A DNA stretch of 64,000 nt from Cordylochernes scorpioides (Eukaryota > Arthropoda > Arachnida > Pseudoscorpiones > Chernetidae): the NCBI GenBank assembly GCA_030710605.1, contig CP092877.1:72329085-72393084 (forward strand). The letters run 5' to 3'. Every line of letters starts with the position of its first letter. The stretch's first letter is position 1. The translations under genes were made by a program, and so were the position numbers. Below the pieces are notes generated by a model, which saw nothing but the letters and a program-made list of their open reading frames with translations, ran no database searches and was not told the DNA's origin. Positions 20,768 to 34,400 of this stretch are shown piece after piece.

Positions 20768-23700
20768 CAAGTGATTATTTTTCAGTTTCCCTCACAATCT
20801 GAATTGAACAAAGAGGGGATATGTGAATCTTGCCTTCATGAATCCTAAGCCCTATTGCCGCACATCATGAGTGGTGACTTGAGGTGCATCGAGTTCGATT
20901 TAGCGATTATTAGAGGAACTCTATTGTCAGAGGAAAGAGTTCAGGGGAAAGATTTAGATCAAGGAAATGTTAAATCGGGGATCTTTAAATCTGGATTTTC
21001 ATTTTCTTAAGTGCTAGTACATCCCTACCTCAAGGCACCGTACTTATAACTTGAGGCATGTTGAATTTGTAAGCCAGATAGGAATGTCTTAGGCAATCTT
21101 CTGGCCATCTCATTTGTTTGTTGTTTCTTCAGGCGCCGCTATCTTCAGTTGTTTACGACATTTCTTATCTTTTTTATTGTTTCTCCTCTTAGATAATAAT
21201 TACAATTCCCTAATTACGTCGAACTTTGGTTTATGAATTCTATTTAAGAATGCCTCATTGTTCTTAGGTCCGGTAGCCATGACAAACGGATCATTGGTCG
21301 GGGTATCGCCATCATTTGTTGCTCGCCTCTCCCTACAAAAAACGCTCGTTCCCTTCTCGAATGGTCAGCCTTTCAATTACGAGCGTCCCAAACCTAATCG
21401 ACCAATCATTGGCTCCTTGTTTGCGTCTCGAATTGAGCGGAAGATTAGCGCTAATGTTTAGGAAGTTGTTTGTCCCGGGGGTGTTTGCTCGGGATGGATA
21501 GCTTCCCCAACCACCGCAGGAATGCCAAGGTCAAGAAGCTCTTCCATAGGCTTCTGGTTTAGCTTTTTCTTTCTCTTTTAAGTGGAGAGGGAACGCCAAT
21601 AAGAAAGACAAAAGAGGCTGTATTTGTCTAAGTGCCCTCCCTGACCGGCGTCGTGTTTGCGAAAAACACCGCACCACAGAGGGGGGTATATTTAGCTAGT
21701 TGACTCAGGAGTTAGGTATGGTTAGGTTTTAGGCAGCGTTGAACTAGAAGACTCTTGTTGTACGTATTTGTATTGTCGGATTGTCATTGTGGGGATTCAG
21801 GACGTCTGCATATACACACACTTGCCTGCTGTGCCTTTCCTTTGAACACCAACTTGAATTTACGTTCTCCTCAAAATTTATCTCTATGAGGTTTCACGCT
21901 GAAGGTCCAAACTTTCTTTGTTGGCGTTTAATGGTAACCTGCCCGATTGTCATCTTGAATGTTGCACCTGTTTTCTCCTCAATGCCTCTCCAGGGCAACT
22001 CTCTACTGGGCCAACGTCAGGGTGGGTTCCTTTTTTATATATAAATAGTTTTGGTGTTATTGTTTCTGTTCCCACGCTTCAACAACCCTTTCAGCACGGT
22101 CGATCTGTCCTCCTTATGTCACCCTCTCTGCCTTTTCTTCCTCTAAAGGGACCGTAGCGATGCTCCCATGGACCTTCCTTAACTGGGTTAGGTTCTTTGT
22201 CCGCGGCGGGACCCAGGAATTGGGCTAATGCCTCGTCAGGTCCCCCTCGCTTCATTTAAATGGCCTGGGGTCAGCAGCCCACTCCTTCTAACGAGGCGGT
22301 GGTCCACTCCCCTCCCTGCGCGGGAATCTTCTTCTCCCCGTTTCTTTTCAGCCTGACTTGACTGACTGACCTACTGATGAATGCAATTTTACATGCTCTT
22401 GGTGGTGGAAGGCCTTTTTTATCTTCTTCATTCTTTTATGGTTGTGCTGTTGCTCTTGAAACGAGGCTATTTTAGATGCGCTTTTTTTTTGGAGGGGAAA
22501 GAGGCGCAAATTCTTGTTGCCTGTAAAGGGTGAACTCAAGCTCATTTAAAAAATTCTGTGGACAGAAGGGGTTTCTCTCTAAATGATCGAGGGAGGATAA
22601 GAGCGGCTCAATATCCACGTTTGAAGGTCGCTCCAAACAGCTGCCGAATCCAACTGAATAAATAAATATGACCTTCAGTTGTTTCCTCTTCCATTATTTC
22701 TGCGCGGTAGCTTATACCCTGCTGGAATGTCATTTGGTTAACTGTTGCGTACACATTGGGGATCCGCCAGCGCATTGTGCGTGTTGAGGGCGTTTGTGAC
22801 AAAGTCAGAAATCATCTATTCTGAAAAGAACTTAGCCCGAAATCCCCTCTCCCAGCAGGAGGAAAAGACAGTTGGTGTGTGTAATGATCACCTTCCTCTG
22901 TTGCGCTTACCCAGTAATTAGGATGACTAAGCTTTGATTGGATTTGATTACTTCAAGGTTTCGCAGATGGTTTCCTCCAAACTTTGACAATTATGAATCC
23001 TCCTGTAATTTGAACGCTGTCCTACTTCCGCACCCCCTTTCCTCTGCTCTCACCACCTCCCCTAACCCCCTAATTTTATAGGTCTTATTAGGAGCTGTTA
23101 GCTCGACGGGTTACAAACCGGGTTTGATAGATAGCCCCCCTTTCCTTCAAATTGAAAAAAAAAAAACGCAATCGCAGCTTGTTAACAGGGCCTTTCTAAA
23201 CTAAAATCCGTTCGATCACAATTTTTCTAAACCTCTACACGTAGTGCAGCGGCAATCTAATCAGCATTACCTTCTTTTCAATTCTCTCTTCGCGGGCTTT
23301 TATCAGTTTTTACTGATTTTTTTAATTTTACAAACTTTTTGATTTTTTCCAGAATCGGTGGCGGAATGTAAAAACACCAGTGTGAGCAGGATCGTTTGTT
23401 CTTCCCAGAGAGAGATCATATTTTAACACAATTTTTCCTCACACTTGGTGAAGCCGTAAACTAGGTTTTTCTTTCCATCTCGGCTTTACTTCAGCAGCGC
23501 CATCCGAGTTTTCCTCGCCGAACGTTTTGTTTCTCGACGCTGGGAGTGATGCTGGGCGCGCGCCATACTGTCTGGGAGGCCAATCATTGTTTGATGAATG
23601 GCTGGCTAACTTCGAGGGAGATCTTACGTTTGGGTCCCTTCTTCTTCTTTTTCCTCCTCTATGTCATCATTAGGATGATGTATAATGTTGGGGGAGCAGC

Positions 23701-25302
23701 CCCCTGTCATTCCGCGGTGATGAGGACATCGCCTTGGGTATCATCATCTACAACCGACCCTTCTCCCACCCCCCCAGGGTTCCCTCGACGTATGCTTCAA
23801 CGAGGGGGCTTAGCTCTTGAAGTAGTTCTTTCTACAAGGCTGCTGCTGCTAGTACATACAATCATTTTATTCGCGATCGAACATTGTGGCCCACTGTACG
23901 TACGTATTACATCCCAAACACGATGCCACGCCAGCCATCTCTGTCTTGAGCTTGATCTCGGCGACCATAAAGTCAGTGATTCCCTTTAGCTGCTGCTGTG
24001 CCCACCAAAATGGCTTGCTAGCGTTCTCTCGACGGGTTGTCGTCGCCCCGACACGGTGCGTGTTTCCGCTGGCATTGTGCACTCGCCCTGCTTAATTATT
24101 TGGGGGGCCTCTTTGTCGCTGGGTGAAGGTCGTGTCCCCAACCGTGCTTCCGCCACGTTCCACGCCCGCCCACATGCGGACTTTCTTGTTGGCTCTGGTG
24201 ACGCTGGGGGGTTTCTTCTGCTTTCTTTGTTCTGCAGCCGTTTTATTTCTAGAATGGAACGGTTGGCTGGTAGACCGTGGGGTGCTCCCTCCCCCGCCTT
24301 CCCTCACTACTCACTCCACCCATTTCTAATTGCTCTGAAACAGACCACTTTTATTTTTATACGAACCGGTTTTCTTGTCTGGGGTTGCCGCTTCTGTATA
24401 TATTGGAATGTCTACTAGATTTGGTCTCTTTTCGTCAGTCATAGAAATATTTATATATTTTTACGATTGTTGAAACCTTGTGATTTTTAAAAATTAGAAA
24501 ATGGAGGGGAGAAAGTAATGTTGGTGCTTGATTTTAGTATTATGGAAAAAACTGCGATTTTATTTTTGTCGGAGAATTTTTCGGTGTTTAAAAAAAATTA
24601 GTATGTTGTTGAACGCCGTTTCTTGCTTCGCACTCATTGTTTTTTTTTTTTTAAGGATTCTTCCGGGTTTTTTAATAGAGTAAACGTGGGTGAAACGTTT
24701 GAGGTTTTAAGAAAGGAAAAAAAGATTGCTACGGAACAAATCTGTCAGCTCGACTTGTTCCATTTCTATCTCTTATCTCAAAGAAAGCGCTTATATCATC
24801 ACAAGGCAAGCTAAAGGAAAGCTCCAAAATGACTCCAATGAACATTTCGTGCCCATTTCATCAGGAGGAGGGGCGAATCCTGAATATCCCACGCTAAAAT
24901 AAGCTGTCAGGAAAACGCAACCAGTTTGCCTGGCGTAGATTCGGGTCAAGTTCAGTAAAGCCAATCTTCAATATTTGGTGGAGGCTTCCGAAATCGACCT
25001 GTTTACTTTTCACAATCTTTTGTTGTTTGGGAAACTCTCTCACTGGGAGCTACCCGGGTTGTTGTTGTTGGGTTAAGTGTGTTGCATGGGTATTTTTTTT
25101 TCAATGAAAATAAGTTTTAAAAAGTTAGCCGCGAATTTCTAGAAAATTGTGCAGCAACTGTTGTTGATGGGCTTTGCAATTCTAGAATTTATCCTAAATC
25201 TTGTGCCGTTTGTAGGTTGCAAATATCGACGGGTCAACTTCAACGTTAGTTTGTTTAATGCTAAAATAACTACTTATTTACATGTCTATCTTTTTGACGT
25301 CT
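20768..25302. other. Non-coding stretch with the lowest copy divergence
   Basis: No gene is recognised. Within about 23546-24420 only isolated changes separate the copies, and the 120-codon frame at 24056-24418 is unchanged. The frame resembles no protein known to me, and several overlapping frames on both strands are equally open. Copy 2 differs at 21985-22005, where a short segment is replaced. Confidence 0.55.
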
Positions 25303-25489
25303 TTATTTAAACCTCCCAACACGGCCAGAACGTGGTTTATAAACTATCTTGAAATCTACTAGAGTGGAATTTTCTGAAGCCGAACTAACATCGATGTTAT
25401 TTGAACTTCCCAACACGGCTATAATGTGGACTCATAAACTATCTAGAAATTTTCTAGAGTGGCGTTCGGAAGCCGAACTAATATCACGG
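25303..25489 (+). repeat. Tandem dimer, 94-bp unit
   Basis: TTATTTAAACCTCCCAACACGG ... GAAGCCGAACTAACATC is followed at 25397 by a second diverged unit beginning TTATTTGAACTTCCCAAC. Copy 2 has the same dimer at 60578-60763. Confidence 0.8.
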
Positions 25490-28400
25490 GCAGTAAATTA
25501 GCATAGCTTTCTTTGTAATATATTTGGCCTTTTTATTTGCATATACACCTGGCCGCCATCATTGTATCGAGACGCAACTTTCCTCTGAACGCTAAAATAT
25601 CACCGAGAGTTTATTTTGATACATATATGATACCGCGCAATTATAAAGAAAAACATATGAGTTTAGAGATATAATGACTTGAATATTTATTCTTCGTCTT
25701 CCCAAAACCCTTGGGCCATTTCTAGACCAGTTCTTTATGCCGTATTTAGGTATTCTCGTCGCGGTGGTAAACCAATGTATCAATACTAGTCTGACCCCAT
25801 CCAGTGAAGGAATTTAACTTGTGAGAGCGAGACCGTTCTACATATTGTGCGAATGTTGTTGCATAGATAGATGTTGCATACTGGCTGTCTGTCATCGCCA
25901 TGGCGTGGGTAGTCGCTGAACCGAGGAGACTCCGCGCCGCATCGCCTCCCTCAACTTCTCGAGTCGTTTCATTGTCAGGAAGGAAGGAAGGGAGGGAGGA
26001 AAATTGGTGTCCTTTCCCCTCTTCTCCTCCTTCCACTTTCCCTCTTTCTCAACATGGCTCGAGTCGCAGGCTCGTTTTTGCAATTTGGTTCTAGAATATC
26101 TGGTTGGGTTACCGTTGGAACATGTGGGTGCATGCGTTGCTGCGAGAAATTCTTTTGGCTTTAACATCTTCGGTAATATTTAAGGCCTTCTTTTTATAAC
26201 ACGATTCATATTCCCCGATTTTGTTTATAGCAAAGTTTTTTCGGCGTCAAACCGAGAGAACTTGTCCACCGTGAACTGTATAATAGGTGCGTGACCGTAC
26301 TGCCGTTAAACCACCAAGGTAGCAAGTTTATAAAGTTATTCTTTTCTTGATGGAATGAACCCAAAGTTCTTGTGGAACTCTTGGCCTTGACACAGAGAGA
26401 CAAAACTAAAATTTGATTAAAACGAGGTAGAAAGAAAAAAGATCAGGTAACCTAATGAAAGAACGTCTTCTGGTCGTGCGACTATTATTAGTTAGCGCGC
26501 AATAGCTTCGAACGTTCTTTTCTGGAGTGCACCTCGACGGGTCAGGAGTAAAGATGCACCTCGACGAGTGAAGATGCACCACGAGGAAGCGAAGAAGAGA
26601 AACACTACGAGAGGTCATGATGATGTGTCGATCAGTGAGGATGTACCACGAGCACCAGGAAGAGTAGCAGAGTCAAGCTTGAAGAAGTCACGCCTCGCCC
26701 ACGTTGAGCGCTAACCAAGTTGGAAACAAAAGGCCGACACGGTGTCCCATAAAAAAAGAGCACGTAGGCAAATTTTAATAAGGATGGCGGTCGGTCCTTT
26801 GTTCTAACCGTCTGGAACATTCGCGTTTCCAGTTTCTAAAATAATTTATTAGACAAGGTGTGTGTAGCGAAACACCTCGTGTTTGCATTTCAACGGTTAT
26901 GTGTACGAGGGCTTTTTACCTAGAAGGTTTGTTCCCCTGGATGGTTATCTCTTTGTTGATCTCTTTAGTGGTTTGTTTCTACAGCTGTTATTCTATTTGG
27001 TGACTTGTGTTGGCGTTCTACCAGGGAATTATTTGCGGGAGAACCTTCTACACGGACTCTATTCAGCAAAGTCTTACTTCAATGACAAGTGATACATTGC
27101 GTAATGTGACGGGCAATGCTAGCATGCGACATCTCTTTCCTTCCCCCTTATTTGGGCTCGAAAATCATACACTTTGGTTAGTAGCCCGTAAAACCATATT
27201 CTCTCTACCCCCTCTACCGGATATTGCTACAAAATTTAATAAATATTTTTAGAAGGCATTGATTTATTGTATGGACAAAAAGCAAACCTGGAAAAAAAAT
27301 TGCATATACGTATCACCAGTGGCTCCCAACCTAGCCGCTTCCCAAGTTCACACAAGCCTCCTCCCATGAGCAGCAATTAAACAAAAATAACTTGACCTAA
27401 TCTCACCTTAGCAACAAACACCTTTATTGAGACATTTCATCTTACATATACTGTTTGGAAGTTCAAGAAAGGGGGGAGGGGGGGGGGAGAGAGAACAATG
27501 GTAGAAAGGATGAATAAGCAAATAGGTAATCTGCTATACAGTCTTGGATCCACCCTCCGATAAACGACGAAGCCACGTGGTATCTATGTAGGATTGATCC
27601 ACCAGTTCGATGAAATGTCTCACAGTTGGAGCAACACCGTGTTGGAAGTGTCTCGGACCACAGCTCGCCATTGTAACAATCCTGGCGTGCTGCGCGTGGA
27701 AGCTACCGAGCCATGTTCGCTCCACTGCAGCAGCCTCCTCGTTAGTCCGTCCCATTGTGTCGCCAAGCAATTACGACAGTAATGACTCCTCGGCAATTAA
27801 AAGACCGTGTCACTGGGCTACATACCTACCTCACTGTGATACATGTGTTGGAATAGAACGGCGAGCAAGGTCTTGAATGTTCAGCTTACACTCGATTAGT
27901 GAAGCAATATTTAAAAAAATAATAATAATAATTCCTCAATGACCATCGATTCTTGCTTAAGTCCAGCATCAACAGTAAGTGCAAATCAGCAAAAACGAGG
28001 TTCTGGAATATTGTAAGTCCAAATTTAAGTGCTTCCACATATATAGAAACTCCAGGCGTCTTTTTGTTTTTTTGCCTGCGGCCATACCACATTTGAAACA
28101 TCGGTTTTCGACCGATGTGTAGATATATGGTGTATTTACTAAACAGTCAAGCTCCTCTCTATGATTATCATGGCCTAACCTTGCAGTTGTGGCGGCCAGG
28201 TCACTAATACTGAAATAAGTCGAGCCTTCATGTGCCAGCATACATGTCGGAACTGACCCACGTCTTCCTTCCTTCCTCCCTCCCCAAAAACGGAACGCGG
28301 GACTTCCTTTGCCTCAGCTGACAATGGCTGCGTGTGGACGGCCGAGATGTCTATCTGGTTTATGTAAATAAGTTGTCCTTCTTCCCCCCAACTGTCTGTC

Positions 28401-28641
28401 TTCCATTCTCCAGCACGCGGACTTCTGTCTTGGAGAACAACACTTCCTGTCAGCGGATGTGACAGCCACTCTGCTACCTTAAATGGATGATACACAAAGC
28501 CTCCATCTTGTTTTTTCTTCTTCTTCTTCTTCTAACTCTGTGCCTCCATCGGTCTATATTTGAATCAGCTTTGTTTTGTTTCTCCCAAGTACACCTTCTG
28601 AAACACTCTGATTGAATACAGACTTGGGCATCGCTTCAGCA
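25490..28641. other. Non-coding stretch, no gene recognised
   Basis: It contains a minus-strand octamer (25535-25542), a short direct repeat GATGCACCTCGACG (26527-26587) and a G-rich tract (27471-27487). A 78-codon minus-strand frame at 27534-27770 is unchanged in copy 2, but four frames are open there at once, which suggests low stop density instead of coding. Confidence 0.5.
26527..26587 (+). repeat. Short degenerate direct repeats
   Basis: TGCACCTCGACG occurs three times in about 60 bases, the last degraded to TGCACCACGAGG. A fourth relative (GATGTACCACGAG) lies at about 26640. Copy 2 matches at 61797-61857. Confidence 0.6.
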
Positions 28642-28837
28642 CACTCATTGACAAAACTTAAGGAAGTGGAAAGTAGTCGATGTCGCCGGTTGTCGGTTTT
28701 TATGGAAACAGAAGCAATTTTGTTCACACTTGGTTATCTCATGTGTCTTCAATAAAGGTATCTCTGTATCAAATATCTTTCCGAATCCCAATATACATGC
28801 TAAAAGGTACAACTTCCTTAAGTTTTGTCCATGAGTG
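28642..28837. mobile_element. Tc1/mariner-type MITE, 196 bp
   Basis: The left end CACTCATTGACAAAACTT and right end AAGTTTTGTCCATGAGTG are inverted repeats of the 6106 family, with the same interior. The right flank is TA and the left is CA, probably a mutated target duplication. Copy 2 enters the same element at 63901 and runs off the window. Confidence 0.8.
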
Positions 28838-29278
28838 TATATAATCCTAAATGTCGTAAATATTGTAGAAATCAAGTTTTAATCTGTTTGATAGTTTGGC
28901 ATCCTAATTCTGATGTGCTGTTTGACCACACCTTGCAGATATATAATTCAAAGACATATTGACTAAGCATACCTCATATGTTTAAGTCTATCATCTCACC
29001 AATGATCCCTCCCCACAATTTACAACCACAAAGACTGAACCCCAAGTGGGTCCTCCTCCCTTTTCTCATTTCTCAATTTTGAAGAGCTCTAGACATTCGC
29101 TCGCGACACTTTCTTTGACACACCCCATGTACGGATTGATTACACGAATTGATTATATTATATCGAACCTCTCTTTTAATACGCTTTAATTGAGCTTTTA
29201 ATAGGTAACGAATGATTGAAACCACAGTTATTTTACCGTTCATCGTTGGTCCAATCTAAACGAAGGTTGGTTATATAG

Positions 29279-29325
29279 AATAAAGGACACTTTGGGACAG
29301 AGCAGTGGCTGAAGTGTCCTTTATT
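29279..29325. repeat. Perfect 14-bp inverted repeat, 19-nt loop
   Basis: AATAAAGGACACTT at 29279-29292 pairs exactly with AAGTGTCCTTTATT at 29312-29325. No U-tract or transposon boundary adjoins it. Confidence 0.7.
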
Positions 29326-31399
29326 AATGGAAAAAACTTCTCTGGTCTTAATTTTTTTTGAATTTTTTTTTATTCTAAAGAAATTTGAATGGGGGCCAGG
29401 CAACCTTTTTTTCATCTTTAAGTTTTTGTTGTTTTTCAAGCGATCTTTACTTTTGTGAAATGTGGCAAGCTTGGCATCTACTTGTGTGAAGGGAGCTGAT
29501 GGAAGCTGTACGAAGGCCGGCCACAGGGTGGAGCGCGTATAAATTTGCTCCTGATGAAGGGGTTATAAATACACCGCATTCAATATTTATATTTTGCGGT
29601 GTTTCGGTTGATAAATCACTTAGAGCTCCTCCCTCAGACCTGCCATCGCTCCTCCGATCTCTTGAAGATGAGGCGAGATTTCAGGCGTTTTCGTTTGCGC
29701 ATACATTTGCATTTACGTATTTGATAGAATGAATGCATAATAGGACGATCAGTTAAGTTGCGTGAACAGGCGTAACACATTAAGATGAGAACATGAAAGT
29801 CCATAATCGGATCTGCCAATAAATATCTTTGACAAATTAATGGCTTGGCGGTGTAAATGTATCGATTCTAGATAACCAGAATCCGGGATCAAAATTCGCA
29901 TTTAGCACTTTTTTTATTATTATTATTTTTTTTAAGAAATGCTTTAATGGTCAACTTCACCAGTGGATCTAAGTGTCAAACGAAGCTGATAACTTGTAAG
30001 TCGACCTGCTGTTGAAATGGGTCGATATAGTGTTGCTGCCGGGCGCTAGCTACCCACCATGGCCTGTTGTAATCTGTCTAATTGGGATAAGTCGTTAAAA
30101 AAAGTTTTTTTAGCATCGATTTAATAACGTTGGGTGTCTGGTTTTCCCACGGTTCTCTTACGAGACACCAATCAATGCACCAACGTGAAAGAAGAAAGCC
30201 ATTCTTCAATCTCTCTAAAGAAGTTAACTCCGAGCGCGGGTCAGATTGTTGTTCTCCATGCGTCATAATGGAGGCTACACTAGCGTATGTAATTGGTGCG
30301 TTCCATATTTACACCACGGCTCTCCTTGGCCAAGCCTACCATTAGCTGCCGCTGGCTTATCTCAGAGCTACCACATTCCGGCCTTGGTGCCACTGGACTA
30401 TGGCACTGCCACGCCGGCTTTCTGCCTCTCGTCATGTTGCGGTTGTTGATACTTATTTACATGCGCACAGTACGTGATGTAGGACCGCTACATATCGAAT
30501 CTGATCCACTTTTGCACTTTAACGTTGTAAGAACCTTTTTTTTTTTTTATTACTTGAACTCGCTCTTGAAGTAAAAGTGATACAAGTTTTTTTTTTTTTT
30601 TTGAGAGAGAGACTTTAAGACAAACTATTATTAAAAAGAAATTGTTTCAAGGCAGATTTCAAATGCGACAGCATAGACCCCTACAGACTTGGATGATTTA
30701 TAAGAAACGTGTTCACCAATTTTTATCTCTTATTTTATTCTATGCCGGATATATTTTGAAACGAAAAAACAACGAATTCTTTTGAAGGACAATCTGAATA
30801 TTTTTTTTCTTCTAATAAAGATTGTAAAAAAGAGATAAACGAGGAAGCAATTTTCAAATTTGAAGACCTTTGTTGTTATCTCGGGCTAATTCACCCGTTC
30901 TTGCGCAGTCCAGCTTGGCCCCAGGTACTCGTGCATGTTTCCTTAATTAAGTATTTTGTCTGGTTTCTCTCTCTGGAGAACTCGCGTGATGGCGCTATGG
31001 TCTATCTATAGCTGGTTACCAGGACTCTGGATGAAACACTCATCAAGGCCTTTTTTAAAGTAAGCAATAAATACTTATACAATCTTCTATTTTTAACGAC
31101 TAACCCCTTTATTCCTTAAAAGAATAATAAACAAAAGTTTTTTTGGTATTGAAGGTTAAACGGAAGAAAAAATCAATAAAACAGCAGCTATACCGGTTAA
31201 ACCAAGAATACTGAACAGTATTTTTAAAAATTTACTCTTCACCTATATTCTCTTTCTCCTGACCTTACTATATGAACAGAAAGTTATTATACACATTGAA
31301 AAGGAGATAACATTTAAAAGTCCACAATTATAATGATTCATAAAATGAATAACAGATTAATACTCGTAAAGATAGAAGCTGCCTGGCCGACATTCATAG

Positions 31400-31445
31400 T
31401 TCTTCAAATTAAAGATACTTCGGCCAGTATCTTTAATTTGAAGAA
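31400..31445. repeat. Perfect 20-bp inverted repeat, 6-nt loop
   Basis: The arms 31400-31419 and 31426-31445 pair without mismatch around TCGGCC. The word AGATTAATACTCG occurs shortly before the left arm (about 31353) and just after the right arm (about 31448), so the hairpin may lie in a small duplicated or inserted segment. Perfect pairing and a small loop are unlike most animal pre-miRNAs. Confidence 0.75.
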
Positions 31446-34400
31446 GAAGATTAATACTCGAAGAAATAATCTAGGGTTATATGATTCTAGGCTAAATGTT
31501 CTACGAATTGTTTTAATATGTCACTTCTCTTTGTACAAGTTCAACATTCCACCGAGGAGAGTAACAGAGAGTCACTGAGACGTCGGGAGTTGAAATAAAC
31601 CATTGGTTGATGTAGCTGTGTTTCTCTGAATCTACTTCCAACCAGCAAATGATCTTCGGAACAGAGAATGTATATGTAATTAAATGGTGCTCTTAGCACC
31701 CCTGGTAAGTTCGAAATTCTTACTTCTGCATGTGTGCACTATGTGGTGTATACTTGCAGTCACAAATCCCTACCTACCAGGATTATCAAGACCTGTAACA
31801 CGTAGACACGGAATACGTAACAGCGCTATAACCATAAATGTTTTATTTCTTGTACTATAGGCTTGTTGGAGTGTCGGAGACCCAACTTTCAGCTTAGCTT
31901 GCAAATTATAGCGTCTTTTATGTCTTCTTTCTCTCCGTTTACGAAAATGCCGGTTGTAAGGGGAGTAAATAGAGTCAATATCTTATGATGGAGGCGTATT
32001 TTTTGGGGACTGTAAATAGAGGAGGCTCCTCCATGGCATGATTGCAAAAGAAAAGGCTTACAAATAATCCCCCGTGAAGTATGTATGCCAGGGTTCTTGC
32101 TGGAGAGGGAGGATTCATTTATCCTGCCGTGGATGGCGTAACTTGAGTCAGTCAGTCCCCTCGATTGACGCTACTGATTGTTGGGTCAATCCTTTCCTTG
32201 CGTCAGCTCCTCTCGGCCCTTGAACCACGGTCGAACGTGAGTCTGAATACCACTTGTGTGACTGAGCAGCTTTTGGCAGTTTCCGGCTGTTTTACCTCCT
32301 CGTCACACTCGGGCGTCACTCCCTTTTTTTCTTTGTAGTCGCGGGGTCATTTTTTGGACAATGGTGGAATGTTTGCTGTCTGCCGCAATACTCGAACTCT
32401 ACGCGTGGTGTCATCAAACACCTCGATAATTTTGATAAGGTATTCAAGACAACAGTTCTAGCGGTCTGATTGATATAGCCTGCAAGATGTCATCACCGAT
32501 GGACACTTCCTTCCCAAATCTCCTGTTTATTAAGTAAGTATATTGTAGAACTTTATCACGCATATATTTTAATTAGTGCACTAACATATTTCATATTATA
32601 GATTATGTATTTTGGGGTTAACCAAAATTTTAAACTGATGCTCCTCTTCGACGGAATTCGTCGGTGTTATTGGCTCCTTATCACCACAAAATTTCAGGAA
32701 AGTTTGAGAATACCATCGGTTCTTAATAACTTTCTACTTAGCATTTAGACCCTCGCGCCAAAAACCGCCGAATCATCCTCCTTTGGAAGTTGAGATGGAC
32801 AGATATCGCTGCGGTATTACAGGAGCTCTCATCCACCAAGTGGATGTATTCCAAGATGTGACCAACCCGGTGTAGCAGCACAGATAAACGCTGATCAAAC
32901 ATTACCATTGTTTCCGACCTGCCATTTAGGACACCTGCAAATCGCTTCCTGCTATCATTGATTGTTCCAGAAACCCTGCGATCCACATTCAGTCAGCTAA
33001 ATGTGCTTTAGACCCACCCGCCGTTTAGTTCCTCAGTCAGCTAGGTCGAGACTCCAAGGATGGATCAACCCCGTTTTTGAGGTAGCCGCTTCTACAGTAT
33101 TCTTATAACGCTGAGAGATTCTCTCTCTGTTCCTTTTAATATAATAAATTTAATAACGTTTTCATTGGTTTCCGAACAGTGTACATGATTGATACAATCT
33201 ATTTGAACGTGAAGTCAGCAGCCTCTTTCTCTCACAATACTAGCCATCTAAAATCAATTATATGGTATTAGAAAGAGGGCGTGAAAGGTAAGTAGCTGAT
33301 TTGTCGTAGAGGTTTTCCTGACGTATATTTGCTTGTGGACCGCCTTTTTTTTTTTTTTTGTCATTTTTTGAAAATAATAAATCTTCTCGCGTTCGCGTTT
33401 CTTTATTTTAAAAGGCCGACATTAATTGAACCAAATGGAAACATCCATGACTGTAAGTCGTAGATTGCCAGTGGACTCATCCTAGCGCCAAGGAATCTTG
33501 GCAGAAATTGGAGATGGCATTTCTCTCTCCCATCTTTGGGCGCGAGGTTGACTCATCATACCGGATGATGCCATCTGGCCCAAGTCCAGTATTATCTATC
33601 AGACAGGTGGACCATCTTTGTCCTTCACAATGGTGGCCCAAGTTTATGCCGAAGTTTTAAAAGATCTTTCTGACGAGTGTTTTTTAATTTCTTCAAACGT
33701 TTCTATAGATTGGTGCTGTCTTTGGCCTGGATGCTGCTAACACCGGAGGGGAATTAGTTCGGAGCTGAATGGAGGGTGCCTTCAGTCACGACTGTGGCAG
33801 CGAGGTCAGCTCAGCTCATCGCGTGAGAACCCTTCTTCCGGTCAACACCATTCTTCTTCCCTTCCCCCCCCTCCCCCTTCCCCAAATTACTCCTCCTTTT
33901 TAACATCCACGGGGTGGGTTGTTGTGGGCATCTTTTATGTCTTCCATTTGTGAGCCTTCCTTCTTTTCACCCCGTCCCCACTCCGTCACCCCTTTTTCTT
34001 GCAACTGTCCTTCTTTTGCCCGGGCTCGGCCTTCTTTGTTAGAGAGCGAAGGTCCATTCTTCACGTCTCTCTCTCTCTCAGCTTCATGTTTTTTGTAGCC
34101 TTCCCTCGTGGAAGACACGCACCAAGAAGTCCGGGGTCTAATGACCATTGACCACGCAAATATATTTGCCCGTTTGTGCATTTTAAAGTCGGAAAGTGTG
34201 TGTAGTTTTTTTCTTTTCTTTATATCTTTAGATTTTTTAAATAATGATACTAATATAAGAAATTTAAACTATTTTGGACGCGTATGATTGTTTAAAAATA
34301 AAACAATTTCTACTGCCCTTACACTTGAATGATAAAATAATGGAAGTGCCTGGTTCATTAGTGGTGAACCCTCCCAGCGGTTTGGACAATTTAAAATACC

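Noticed and set aside
24056..24418. 120-codon open frame, unchanged in copy 2
   Set aside because: Two other overlapping frames (one per strand) are also open and unchanged, the product resembles nothing known, and the whole block is nearly identical between copies, so preservation is not evidence of coding.
27534..27770. 78-codon minus-strand frame with protein-like composition, unchanged in copy 2
   Set aside because: Two plus-strand frames are open over the same bases, the frame begins right after a stop with a non-ATG codon, and no domain is recognisable.
29551..29610. CTGATGA followed by hairpin ACACCGCA/TGCGGTGT, considered as a hammerhead
   Set aside because: No GAAA stands in the right place and strand, and stem order does not fit.
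32738..32986. 82-codon minus-strand frame
   Set aside because: The composition is plausible, but no family is recognised and there is no splice or promoter context.
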